The notes below the pieces were generated by a model, which was not told where the DNA came from, did no database searches, and was given only the letters and a program-made list of their open reading frames with translations. From DATKDP01 sp035546335 (lineage in GTDB: Bacteria > Acidobacteriota > Thermoanaerobaculia > Gp7-AA8): a stretch of 64,000 nt of DNA. Positions 41,965 to 50,878 of the stretch are shown piece after piece (the stretch's first letter is position 1; the number at the start of each line of letters is the position of its first letter). Position numbers and translations under genes: made by a program. The stretch covers positions 1-64,000 of the forward strand of contig DATKDP010000114.1 in assembly GCA_035546335.1 (NCBI GenBank). Reading direction: 5' to 3'.

Positions 41965-43440
41965 GTGAGTGAAAGTCTCATCCGAGAAAGGAGTAGCGAA
42001 CCATCTCGACCCCGAGCTATGCGGCGAAACCGCGAGGCCAAGTCGAAGCGTTAGCAGGGGGTGTACAGGCCGCGATATCGAGCCGCGAAAACAGCGCAAC
42101 CAGATGCCGACGTCATGGATCCAGGCGGAAGGCAACAACGGACGGATCGTTATGCGCGAGAGCCGGACGGACTGGCGCGGTCCAAGAACGAGGGCATGTA
42201 CACAATCAACTCCATGCGCGAGAACCGAGAGATCTCGTGGTCGCTGGAGCGGACGAACCGCGAACCAGCCGCGAGGGGAAGGCTGAGGCCGCAATCCTGA
42301 GATGAACGACCGCGAGAAGTCACATGCGCCCATAGTACCGACGAAGCTTCGGAACAAAGCCGCGGAAGCGGGGGCGGACGAGGTGGAGGGAAGGGGTGCA
42401 ACCACGGGGAACCTGATCGGGCAGAACGCACGCCGGACGCAGAGCCGGGGAAGTGCGCCGAATGAGCTGGATCGGGTGCGGGAAGCAGCAAAGCGGGACC
42501 GGAAGATGCAATTCACGGGACTGCTCCACCACATCACGGAAGAACGGCTGACGAGCGTGTACCGGAGGTTGCGGAAACGAGCGGCAGCAGGAGTCGACGG
42601 AGTGATGTGGGACGAGTACGGCAAGGGGCTGGAGGAGAAGATCCGAGAGCTGCACAGCCGGATTCATCGGGGAGCATACCGGCCCAAGCCGACGCGGAGG
42701 ACGTACATTCGGAAAGCGGACGGGAGCCAAAGACCACTGGGAATTGCGACGATCGAAGACAAGGTCGTGCAAGGAGCGGTGGCCGAGGTGCTGAACGCGA
42801 TCTACGAAGAAGACTTCTACGGGTTCTGCTATGGGTTCCGACGCGGGATGAGCCAGCACGATGCGCTGGACGCGCTGAGTGTGGCTCTGAAGCGGAAGCG
42901 GGTGAACTGGGTACTGGATGCGGACATTCGGAGCTTCTTCGACTCGGTCGGGCACGAGTGGATACGCAAGTTCCTGGAGCATCGTATCGGAGACCAACGG
43001 GTGGTGCGGTTGATACTGAAGTGGCTACACGCCGGAGTGATGGAAGAGGGAGAGTGGAAGGCGACGGAAAGAGGAAGTCCGCAGGGAGCGACGATCTCGC
43101 CGCTGTTGGCGAACATGTACCTGTACTACGCGTTCGACCGGTGGGCACATCACTGGCGGAACAAGCAGGCAAGCGGGGACGTGGTGATTGTTCGCAGCAG
43201 AAAACTCCACGAGCTTCGCGAGGAGCTGACCAAGCGCCGTCACGACCCGGTTCCGGAACAAGGGAAATGGCTACGCAGCGTGATTCTGGGGTTCGACCAG
43301 TATCACGGCGTACCGGGCAACATCGATGCACTCAATGCCTTTCGCAAGGCCGTGTTCCGGTTGTGGCGGCAGTCGCTTCAGCGACGAAGCCAAAAGGGCC
43401 GAGTCGCCGCCGCGATCGGGCGGACGCCCCGACTTCCTCG
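41965..43440 (+). mobile_element. Degenerate group II intron
   Basis: The left boundary is placed at GTGAGTGAAAG (41965), close to the GUGYG start of group II introns, directly after a palindromic repeat. The 340 bases before the protein contain structured-looking segments (GCGAAACCGCGAGGC, ATCGAGCCGCGAAAACAG) typical of domain I in this intron family. The maturase gene follows. No domain V/VI could be recognised before the next gene, so the 3' end is probably lost and the intron should be unable to splice or move. The boundary on the right is approximate. Confidence 0.75.
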
Positions 43441-43549
43441 GTCACAGCCGGGTCACTCTCCTCAGAGTGACGGCGATACTGACGGCTTCGAGGGCGTCAT
43501 CGGCCCGCGAGGCTCGCGTTGTAGGCCTCGAGGTTCTTCTCGCTCTTGA
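42302..43549 (+). pseudogene. Group II intron reverse transcriptase/maturase, internally deleted
   Basis: N-terminal and finger regions are well preserved (RAAAGVDGVMWDEYG, RRTYIRKADGSQRPLGIATI, FYGFCYGFRRGMSQHDALDA), as are the first catalytic block WVLDADIRSFFDSVGHEW and GSPQGATISPLLANMYL. At about 43195 the protein jumps from GDVVIVR straight to KLHELREELTKRRHDPVPEQ, a stretch normally some 75-80 residues further on. The YADD catalytic box and the rest of the palm are therefore missing, although the frame stays open. After about 43390 the sequence no longer resembles the family and runs into the convergent YHS gene. Enzymatically dead by inference. Confidence 0.88.
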
Positions 43550-43913
43550 AGTAGAAGACGTTGCCATCGGAGTTGACTCCGATGATCGCCAGCGCCTTGT
43601 CGACCTCCTCGCCGGTGAGGGGATCGGTGGCCACGCGACGTGACGCATCATTGGTCAGGGCGTTCTTGCACATCTCGCAGCATCCGTAGTAGATCTTGCC
43701 GTCGACGACGACGGGAATCTGGTCTTTTTCGAAGGCGGCCTCGTTGATCATGCAAACCTTCTTGTTCTCGACCTTCGTGAGCTTCGCCTTCTCGGTCTTC
43801 TTCTCTTCAGCATGGGTCTTGTCGTGATTCCCGTGTGCGAGAACGGCGGGAGCGACGAGCACGCCGGCGATGGCAATCGCCGCCAGCGAGTGATGGATGA
43901 AGTTTCTGGGCAT
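43497..43913 (-). CDS. Secreted YHS/TRASH-domain metal-binding protein
   Basis: 138 residues: signal peptide (HHSLAAIAIAGVLVAPAVLA), a His/Lys/Glu-rich linker, then a TRASH/YHS-like module KVCMINEAAFEKDQIPVVVD ... YYGCCEMCKNAL with four cysteines and an adjoining domain ending DGNVFYFKSEKNLEAYNASL. Probably binds copper or another soft metal in the periplasm, related in theme to the efflux island at 8-18 kb. ATG 43913 has GGAGG eight bases upstream; four further residues are possible. Its 3' end is overlapped by the open tail of the intron protein. Confidence 0.8.
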   Translation of the reverse strand: MPRNFIHHSLAAIAIAGVLVAPAVLAHGNHDKTHAEEKKTEKAKLTKVENKKVCMINEAAFEKDQIPVVVDGKIYYGCCEMCKNALTNDASRRVATDPLTGEEVDKALAIIGVNSDGNVFYFKSEKNLEAYNASLAGR

Positions 43914-44059
43914 CGGTTCCTCCAAGGTTTTTTTCGAGCTGCCCCCTTGAACAGCGGCCGGCCCGTCGTGATTTCAGAAGATCGGAAGATTGTGCGCCAC
44001 CCTCACGCCCGAGCCCGTTTTTTTATCCAGACTCGAGTTTCGAGATCTAGAATGCTCCG

Positions 44060-44668
44060 ATGCGTACGAACATTTGGCGCTCCGGTCTCGCAGCCAGCGG
44101 GCTGCTCCTTCTCGCGGGCTGTCAGACGGGCGACATTCCGGAGCCTGAGGTTGCGGTAGTCGAGACCGTAAAGAGCGAGCAGTCGCCGGTGGCGGAGGAG
44201 GAGGAGAGCGAGATCGGCTCGGCGCGAGTCACCGCAACCACGCTGAATCTCCGCGAAGCACCGGGAATCGATCAACCGAGCATTTCGGTCCTGCGGCGTG
44301 GTGATCGCGTCGGTGTGATCCGTCAGGAGTCGGGCTGGACCCGGGTTCGCGTGCCGAACGGCGAGCGCGGATGGGTCGCCTCACGATATCTGCGCACTGA
44401 AAGAGGATGCCCCGCCGATCGCGAGTTCCGCTTCATCGAGACTCCGTTGGTGTCGTTCAGTGATCAGCCGCGGAATGGGGTCGTGACGGTCGAAGCGCTG
44501 GTCGATATCTCGGGAAAGGTCGTCCGAACGAAGGTGACTCGGAATACGACGGGGGAGGCGGAGCTGGCGACCGCGGCAGAGAGCGAGATCAGGAGGGCGC
44601 GTTTCGCTCCGCCGATTCGGAACTGCGCTCCCAGAAGCTTCATTTATCTATATGAGAGAAGGTTTTAG
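44060..44668 (+). CDS. Lipoprotein with SH3b domain and TonB-C-like domain
   Basis: 202 residues. The lipoprotein signal ends LLLLAGC. A bacterial SH3 domain (about 55-112: RVTATTLNLREAPGIDQPSI ... GWTRVRVPNGERGWVASRYL) is followed by a C-terminal segment (about 125-202: GVVTVEALVDISGKVVRTKV ... AESEIRRARFAPP) resembling TonB C-terminal/energy-transducer domains. The combination suggests an envelope protein that touches peptidoglycan and another partner; its function is not known. No operon partner is adjacent. Confidence 0.75.
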   Translation: MRTNIWRSGLAASGLLLLAGCQTGDIPEPEVAVVETVKSEQSPVAEEEESEIGSARVTATTLNLREAPGIDQPSISVLRRGDRVGVIRQESGWTRVRVPNGERGWVASRYLRTERGCPADREFRFIETPLVSFSDQPRNGVVTVEALVDISGKVVRTKVTRNTTGEAELATAAESEIRRARFAPPIRNCAPRSFIYLYERRF

Positions 44669-44869
44669 ATGCAAATCCCGAGTCCCGCGATCCGGTCAAA
44701 ATTGGAAACCGAGCTGATCCGGAAGCGGAGCGGAAATTCGCAGCTGACGGCCGTGGTTGTCTGTCGGCAGTTGTTGCTCCGTACGAGGTTGGAAGTCGTC
44801 GAGTCGGTCCCCCGATCGAGCTTTTGAATCTCCGAAAGGCAGCACGAACAACAGCATAAGGAGATTCGA

Positions 44870-45076
44870 ATGCGTAGCACCGGCACTGTGAAGTGGTTCA
44901 ATGACGCGAAGGGGTATGGATTCATCACGACGGACCAGGGAGAAGATGTGTTCGTCCACTTTTCGGCCATTCAGACGACTTCCCGCTTCCGTACCCTCGC
45001 CGAAGGCGCTCAGGTGGAATTCGATCTGACGCAGGGTCCCAAGGGGCTCCAGGCGGCGAACGTCACCATGCTCTGA
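44870..45076 (+). CDS. cspA: Cold-shock protein
   Basis: 68-residue single OB-fold RNA/DNA chaperone with RNP1 KGYGFITT and RNP2 VFVHFSAI. It starts TGTVKWFNDAKGYGFI as in the CspA family. AAGGAG precedes ATG 44870 by about seven bases. The 200-bp region before it has no gene and may be a long structured leader, common for cold-shock mRNAs, though no box can be assigned. A rho-independent terminator follows. Confidence 0.96.
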   Translation: MRSTGTVKWFNDAKGYGFITTDQGEDVFVHFSAIQTTSRFRTLAEGAQVEFDLTQGPKGLQAANVTML

Positions 45077-45100
45077 AACGAACCTCGAGAGGTGAGATCA

Positions 45101-45130
45101 GGGACGGCCTCAGCCGTCCCTTTTTGTTTT
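45101..45130 (+). terminator. Rho-independent terminator after cspA
   Basis: GGGACGGC, loop CTCA, GCCGTCCC, then TTTTTGTTTT: an eight-base-pair perfect stem and T-run 24 bases after the stop. It is the only textbook terminator noticed in the window. Confidence 0.93.
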
Positions 45131-45224
45131 CACGATGTGAGAATTTCGTGAACTCCGGAAAGCAACTGTCACAGAAGCACGGCGAAAGGGTGATAATGGC
45201 GTCGTAGCAATCCTGGCGGCGATC

Positions 45225-47003
45225 ATGTGCCCGAACCGTATCCGGCGCAGTCTGATACTCCTGTCGTCCATTCTCGTCGGCTCTCTCACTCCTGCGCCGG
45301 CGGCCGACCGCCCGGTTCCACTCGCTCCGATTCTCCTCGAGACTGCGCTGCAGGAAGGTTCAGCGCGGGCGATCGAGCAGTATCACGAACTGAAGCGCAT
45401 GCCGCGGGGCACCTATGACACCGGCGAGGCACAGCTTTATCTGGTGGGCCACCGGCTGCTCGACGAGAAACGGTACGGCGACGCGATCGCGATCTTCCGG
45501 CTGAACGTCACTCTTTTTCCCGCTTCGGTGAAGGCGCGCGACAGTCTTGCCGAGGCTTTGATGAGGAGTGGCGATCGAACGGCCGCGGCGAACGAATACC
45601 GGCGCTCTCTCTCGCTGCTCGATCGCGATCCTCAGCTCTCGGCGATCGGAAAGCGGAATCTGCGGCGCGACATCACCAGCCAGTTGATGCGACTTCGCAT
45701 CCACCCTCTCTACGAGGAGGTCGTCGGTCTCTACCACGCTTCGGATGGGCGATTCTTCTCGATCACGCTGGCCGAGCGCGATCCCCGACGCCTCCCTCCT
45801 GCTCTCCGCTTCGTCGAATTTCCGAGCGGAAGGGTCAGGACTCTCTTCCATCGAAGCAGGTACTCCTTCATTGCCGGCAGCGGGCAGATGGTCGCCTGGC
45901 CGGTGGAGTTCCGCCTGCGCTTCGACATGAAGAGCTCCGGCGGTCCGGCGCTCGTGCTCGACGAAAGTTCTGTTTCCATGCGCGCGGTCCGCGTGGGAGA
46001 ACGAACCGAACGGGTGACGTTTCGCAATGGGTCGCTCGAGCTGCGCGGTATTCTGACGCTTCCCGTCGGGGACGGCCCTCATCCGGTCGCCGTTCTGCTG
46101 CACGGATCGGGCGTGGTGACGCGCGACATGCCCGGGTTCGGCGAGCTGGCGCATTCGTTTCTCCGCAGCGGCTTCGCCGTGCTTCGCTACGACAAACGCG
46201 GCGCCGGCGACTCGACCATCGGGCTGGACGGACGGGCAGGGCTGGTCGATCTCGCCAATGACGCCCTCTCCGCCGCCCGTTTTCTCCGGGACCACCCGGC
46301 GATCGACGCCGAGCGGATCGGATTCCTCGGATTCAGCGAGGGGGCCTGGGTGGCGCTGCTCGCGGCCTCGCACATGCGCGATCCTGCGTTCCTCATTCTC
46401 GTCTCCGGCGGAGGTGTGGCTCCCTGGATTCAGGAGTCGTATCGCGTTCCTGCCGAGCTCGAGGCCGATGGCTTCAGCTCCTCGGAGATCATCAGGGCCG
46501 CCGAATTCATGAGAGTGAAGTTCGACGTGGCCCGAAGCATCGTCTCGTGGGACGAATACGAGCGCGCGAGATCGGAGGCGCGGGGCACGCGCTGGTTTCC
46601 GCGATACACCGGATTGTGGCGCTCGGAGGAATTCGCCCGCCGGGCGTGGCTCAACACGCTCGGCTTCGAGCCGGCGCTGATTCTCGATCGGCTCGATTGT
46701 CCGATCCTCGGCCTCTTCGGCGACAACGATCGGCTCACTCCTGTTCCCGAGACCGTCGACTCGCTTCGCCGCGGGCTCGAAGAAGCGGGACATCCGGACT
46801 TCAGCCTCATCGTGTTTCCCCGCGCGAATCATTGCCTGCTCGAATCGGAGAGCGGCAGCCTTCGCGGGGGCGAGTTCCCGAGGCTGAAGCGATACGTCCC
46901 GGGCGTTTTCGACACGCTCGAACGCTGGATCGTGAACCGGGTCCGGAGCGACGAAGAGGCCGCCGCCGAGGCGTCGTCGAACAATGGATCAGCTCGAGAG
47001 TAG
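45225..47003 (+). CDS. Secreted TPR-alpha/beta hydrolase fusion
   Basis: 592 residues. Signal peptide (SLILLSSILVGSLTPAPAA), one or two TPR-like helical repeats (about 60-125, RYGDAIAIFRLNVTLFPASV), a beta-rich spacer, then an alpha/beta hydrolase (about 265-570). The oxyanion segment is PVAVLLHGSGVVTRD, the nucleophile Ser is in GFLGFSEGAWVA, the acid is probably in LFGDNDRLTP and the His in FPRANHCLLE. A periplasmic esterase or peptidase is likely; substrate unknown. It ends 20 bp before the convergent 1029-residue protein. Confidence 0.85.
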   Translation: MCPNRIRRSLILLSSILVGSLTPAPAADRPVPLAPILLETALQEGSARAIEQYHELKRMPRGTYDTGEAQLYLVGHRLLDEKRYGDAIAIFRLNVTLFPASVKARDSLAEALMRSGDRTAAANEYRRSLSLLDRDPQLSAIGKRNLRRDITSQLMRLRIHPLYEEVVGLYHASDGRFFSITLAERDPRRLPPALRFVEFPSGRVRTLFHRSRYSFIAGSGQMVAWPVEFRLRFDMKSSGGPALVLDESSVSMRAVRVGERTERVTFRNGSLELRGILTLPVGDGPHPVAVLLHGSGVVTRDMPGFGELAHSFLRSGFAVLRYDKRGAGDSTIGLDGRAGLVDLANDALSAARFLRDHPAIDAERIGFLGFSEGAWVALLAASHMRDPAFLILVSGGGVAPWIQESYRVPAELEADGFSSSEIIRAAEFMRVKFDVARSIVSWDEYERARSEARGTRWFPRYTGLWRSEEFARRAWLNTLGFEPALILDRLDCPILGLFGDNDRLTPVPETVDSLRRGLEEAGHPDFSLIVFPRANHCLLESESGSLRGGEFPRLKRYVPGVFDTLERWIVNRVRSDEEAAAEASSNNGSARE

Positions 47004-47022
47004 GCGCTGCCTCTTCCCGGAC

Positions 47023-50000
47023 CTACCAGCCGGGAGTGATGTTGAATCCGAAGACCCAGTCCTTTTCCGGACGCTGGAATGGCCTGGCGAAGTAGATCTC
47101 GATCGGTATGTAGCTGAGGAGAATTCTCGCGCCGATGCCAGCGCTGACCACCGGGATCCGCTCCACCGAGTTTTCCTCGAATCGAAGCTTGGGTGATTCT
47201 GCGCTCGTCCATGCGGTTCCGGCGTCGACAAATCCGACGATCTCGGTCGGCAGAATCGGAGCGTTGATCAATCCATAGTCGCGTGTCCCGAAGAGCGGCA
47301 CACGCACTTCGGCGCTCGCGACCGCGACCCGTGAGCCGATCAGCCGGTCGAACACTGGGCAGGCATTGGGCGTGTCCGTGGGAACGCATTCGGAGAGATC
47401 GAACGAGCCGAGCTCGTAGCCGCGAACCAGCGATGCCTGCCCCACGTGGAGGGGCCGCAGCCTGCTGTCCTCCGCATCCGAGCCGTAGCGTCCATAGTGA
47501 AGACCGCGGAAGGCAAATGTCACCGGACGAACGAAAAGGTACCTGCGCCAATCGGCGAGCGCGGTCTGGAACGACAGGTCGCCCCCGACCGCTTCTCCTT
47601 CGAAGCGATAACGCGTTCCGCGCACGGGGGAGATGAATCCAAATCGCGAGCTGTCGCCGACCCAGGCGAGCGAGCCGCGGAAGAAGTCGAGGCTGGTGGG
47701 TGCCGACAGGTCGAAGGTGCTCTGATCGATGATCCGTCCCCCGACGGCGATCAGGCGCTCGAGCTCGCTGCGGAAGCTGAGGCGCTGATAGCCGCCGCGG
47801 GCCTCGAGTCGTCGAGTCAGACCGAATGGATAGCGGGTGATGGCGTTCAGCTCGTCGAACAGGAGAATGTCACGCCGTTGCTCGATGACATCGGCGACGA
47901 CCTGCTGGCCGTCGATCACGATCACCTCGCGGAACTGAATCGTGCTGCCGGTCACGTAGGGAATGTGCGTCGCGGAGCCGCCCCAGTTGATCCTCCGCTC
48001 CATGTTGAGGTAAATGAGCTCGCCGCCGATCGAGGTCGACAGCCCGCTGCCGCTGCTCCCTCCCCCCTGAATCGTCAGCCCGACATTGTGTCTTCCCAGC
48101 ACGTCGCTGAAATACGCGCTGATCGTTCCGCCGACGCCGAAGCCGTAGCGGTCGGCGCCGACTCCCACGGTCGGCGGACCGAGGTAGGTGAGGTGGAGAG
48201 AAGGCTTGTAGCGGGAGGTCTCGAAATCGATGGACGAGGGAGGAAGTCCTCTCGTCGGCTCGTCCAGATAGGCAGTGAGGGCTCGCGGCGCGGCAGGTTG
48301 GAGCGGCGGAAGAATCGCCGCGCGCGGCGTGGCGCTGGCGATGGCAGTGCTCACCGGCTCGCCGGCCGTCGCGGCAGGGAGCGAATACACATTGTAGTGG
48401 TCGTTCTCGAAGAGCGAGAAGGCCAGCGTCCCGCTGCGCGACGAGACCGAGAGGGCGGGAGAGATCGCTGTGATGCCGGCGACACCCGTCGGGACGTGAG
48501 TGATTCGGGCGAGATCGCCGGTCGCTGGATCGTAGCGGTAGACATCGGAGACTCCGTCGGGATTGGCGATGAAGTAGATGCTCGTTCCGTCGGGAGCGAA
48601 TTGCGGATTGATGTGCTTTCCAGCAGGGAAGAGGGGGAGCAGTCGGATTGCGTTCGTTGCCACATTGATCGTAGCGAGTTTCAGGTCGCCGAAATGCAGC
48701 AGCTCGAAGTCGGTTTCCGGCCCGCGGTCGGTGGCGAAGACAATCGTTCTGCCGTCCGGAGACCAGGACGGCTGAAGGTCGGCATACCGATCCTGCATGA
48801 GGCGTCGCGTCTGACGGCTCTCGAGGTCGAAGATGAACAGATCGCTCGATGCGCCGGTCTGCCCCGAAAAGGCGATGGACCGACCGTCGGGCGACCATGC
48901 AGGATTGTTGAACGCCTCCACTCCGGGAATCGCGATCCGCTCGATGCGACCCGATTCGACGTCGACGATCGCCAGCCGGTTGTCTCCTCGCTCGAAGACG
49001 ACGAATGCGAGGCGTCGCGAATCTGGCGACCAGCTTCCGGCCGAGTCGATGAAGCGAAGCGCATCGAAATGAGGATTCGCGTCGGCCGAGACGAGTCGAC
49101 GCACGACGCGTCCGGTCGCCGCGTCGGCGAGAAAGAGATCGATGGAGAAGAGCTCACGAGTCGATAGAAAGGCGATCCATCGACCGTCGGGGCTGATCGA
49201 CGGAGCGATGTTCACATCGGCGCGCGTCCGCTGGCGGCCGAGAAGCGGCTCTCCGAGCGTCTCGGCTCGACGGACGAGGACCGGCTCGTAGAGTTGGCGC
49301 GCGGATGCGTGCCAGTCGACGAAGAATTGCGTGTGGGAGACACCGAACGTGCGCGGGAAGGCCTGTTCGAGCCCGACGTTGCCGGCATTGAGAAAAAACC
49401 GAACGACTGCGTCATCACCCCAGCTTCCGCCGATGTACGCCATGATCGCCTGTCCGTAGCGATAGGGAAAGTAGCGGGGATCCCGATTGAGGCGCCTGAA
49501 ATCGGGAAGGCGGTCGTTGTTTGCTGCATCACGAATCCACATCGAGGTCAGCGGATCGACGCGACCCTTCGAGAAGTACTCCGCCATTCCTTCGATCAGC
49601 CAGAGCGGCAGCATCTCGAGGGCGAATCTCCGCCGGCGCTCCGCCATCCGGCTGGCGATGTCGTATTGGAAGACGTGCACCATTTCATGGCCGAGTACGT
49701 GGTCGTTCTCGGCGTAGTCGCCGGTCATCGGCATGACGATCCGGTTGAGAAAGGCATCGGTGAAGCCGCCCGTCCCTTCTCCCAGAAGTCCGAAGGTCGT
49801 GGTGGTCTGATGGAAGTCGGGGCTGTTCGCGTAGAGAACGATCGGCTTCCTGTCGAACGAATGGTTGAACGCCGTCGAAAGGCGGTCATACCAGCGTTCG
49901 GCCATCCGGCCCATGTCCTCGATCGCCGCCAGGTCGTCGCTGTAGTAGTAGATGTCGAAGTGGTCGGTGTGGAGGATCCTGAAGTCGAATTTCTCCCACT

Positions 50001-50112
50001 GCACTTTGTTCCGCCCGAAGTATTGCGCCTGAAGGCTGTGAGAGAAAACGATGAAGAGCAGGAGGGTGAGCATCGTGCGGACGACCGGTTGCGCCCCACG
50101 CTTCGGTGACAT
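47023..50112 (-). CDS. Metalloprotease-TolB propeller-Omp85 barrel fusion
   Basis: 1029 residues from ATG 50112, which has AAGGAG seven bases upstream; GTG 50130 would add six. Signal peptide (MLTLLLFIVFSHSLQAQ), then a gluzincin-like peptidase part with the zinc motif HEMVH (about 142-146) and the third ligand Glu174 in WLIEGMAEY. A six-bladed PD40/TolB-like propeller follows (about 300-600; repeats such as SISPDGRWIAFLS, SWSPDGRTIVFATD), then a C-terminal barrel (about 680-1029) resembling BamA/surface-antigen barrels, ending in an aromatic residue (FGFNITPGW). All parts in one chain imply an outer-membrane protein with a periplasmic protease and propeller. Confidence 0.85.
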   Translation of the reverse strand: MSPKRGAQPVVRTMLTLLLFIVFSHSLQAQYFGRNKVQWEKFDFRILHTDHFDIYYYSDDLAAIEDMGRMAERWYDRLSTAFNHSFDRKPIVLYANSPDFHQTTTTFGLLGEGTGGFTDAFLNRIVMPMTGDYAENDHVLGHEMVHVFQYDIASRMAERRRRFALEMLPLWLIEGMAEYFSKGRVDPLTSMWIRDAANNDRLPDFRRLNRDPRYFPYRYGQAIMAYIGGSWGDDAVVRFFLNAGNVGLEQAFPRTFGVSHTQFFVDWHASARQLYEPVLVRRAETLGEPLLGRQRTRADVNIAPSISPDGRWIAFLSTRELFSIDLFLADAATGRVVRRLVSADANPHFDALRFIDSAGSWSPDSRRLAFVVFERGDNRLAIVDVESGRIERIAIPGVEAFNNPAWSPDGRSIAFSGQTGASSDLFIFDLESRQTRRLMQDRYADLQPSWSPDGRTIVFATDRGPETDFELLHFGDLKLATINVATNAIRLLPLFPAGKHINPQFAPDGTSIYFIANPDGVSDVYRYDPATGDLARITHVPTGVAGITAISPALSVSSRSGTLAFSLFENDHYNVYSLPAATAGEPVSTAIASATPRAAILPPLQPAAPRALTAYLDEPTRGLPPSSIDFETSRYKPSLHLTYLGPPTVGVGADRYGFGVGGTISAYFSDVLGRHNVGLTIQGGGSSGSGLSTSIGGELIYLNMERRINWGGSATHIPYVTGSTIQFREVIVIDGQQVVADVIEQRRDILLFDELNAITRYPFGLTRRLEARGGYQRLSFRSELERLIAVGGRIIDQSTFDLSAPTSLDFFRGSLAWVGDSSRFGFISPVRGTRYRFEGEAVGGDLSFQTALADWRRYLFVRPVTFAFRGLHYGRYGSDAEDSRLRPLHVGQASLVRGYELGSFDLSECVPTDTPNACPVFDRLIGSRVAVASAEVRVPLFGTRDYGLINAPILPTEIVGFVDAGTAWTSAESPKLRFEENSVERIPVVSAGIGARILLSYIPIEIYFARPFQRPEKDWVFGFNITPGW

Positions 50113-50130
50113 GTTCGTGCTCCTTTCCAC

Positions 50131-50398
50131 AGACTATCGGCTCTGGCAACGGGCGAGCGGCGCAACACGCGCGCTCTGTGCCGACCACGTCGTGCAAGTT
50201 CGCTGCCTCGCTCCTGGCGCGGCGTGTGGATTGCAGACCGCTGATCCCGAGGTGCTGCCATGAGGGAGGGAGTGTGACCGATTTCGAAGAACGAGTGCGC
50301 CGGATCGCACGCGAACGGCATGGTGAAAAAAGGCGGCCGCAGCGCGGGGTTTCGGATATGATGACCATGGTCCAAAAAAGCAGTTCCGAGGGGATACC
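50131..50398. other. 268-bp divergent spacer, nothing certain
   Basis: Lies between the divergent fusion-protein gene and the four-helix membrane protein. A short GTG frame near 50273 lacks support. No repeat or promoter could be assigned with confidence. Confidence 0.4.
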
Positions 50399-50878
50399 AT
50401 GTCGTCGACATCCGTCGAATCCAGACGCGTCCTGGCGATCGTCTGGACCGGCCTGCTGCTCAGCCTCTTCGCCTACCTGGGCATCGCCTGGTTCGTTCTC
50501 CGCGGCAGAATCGTCGCGGAGCTGAGCTGGGTCGAGTGGTTACGACAACCGATCGTCGCCGGGCTTCATCTCGCCGGCATCGCCATGCTCGTGGCGTCGT
50601 TTTTTCTGCCGGGAATGATCATGCGCAGCAGCCGGCCGGACCCGCCAACGATCTCCGATCCTCTGCCCGCCCCCTCCGATCCACGCATTTCCCAGGCGAT
50701 CATCGTCCGTTATGCATTGCTCGAATCGATTGCGATCTTCGGTTTCGTGATCGCACTGGTCACCGGGAATCTCGTGCTGATGCTCCCGCTATGGGTCGTC
50801 TCCGCCGTCGCATTTCTCCTCGCCTATCCGTCGGAGAACCTCCTGGCAACCTTCGAATCACTCGCGGACGACCGGTAG
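50399..50878 (+). CDS. Four-helix inner-membrane protein, unknown
   Basis: 159 residues with four hydrophobic helices (about 10-33, 48-70, 104-125, 127-144) and a short Pro-rich loop between the second and third (SRPDPPTISDPLPAPSDP). No recognised domain or motif. GAGGGG precedes ATG 50399. The 3' end overlaps a convergent membrane-protein gene by 21 bases. Confidence 0.7.
   Translation: MSSTSVESRRVLAIVWTGLLLSLFAYLGIAWFVLRGRIVAELSWVEWLRQPIVAGLHLAGIAMLVASFFLPGMIMRSSRPDPPTISDPLPAPSDPRISQAIIVRYALLESIAIFGFVIALVTGNLVLMLPLWVVSAVAFLLAYPSENLLATFESLADDR

Noticed and set aside
42061..42300. Short frames just upstream of the maturase
   Set aside because: They fall in the structured RNA part of the group II intron and resemble no protein.
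43452..43472. Hairpin GTCACTC-TCCTCA-GAGTGAC as a terminator
   Set aside because: No T-run on either strand; kept only as an ordinary small hairpin.
47446..49167. Open frame of 573 codons opposite the propeller-barrel gene
   Set aside because: Arg/Asp/Glu-rich shadow frame; the minus-strand gene explains the sequence.
50273..50398. GTG-initiated short frame VTDFEERVRRIARERHGEKR before the membrane protein
   Set aside because: Runs out of frame through the next gene, with no ribosome-binding site or homology I recognise.
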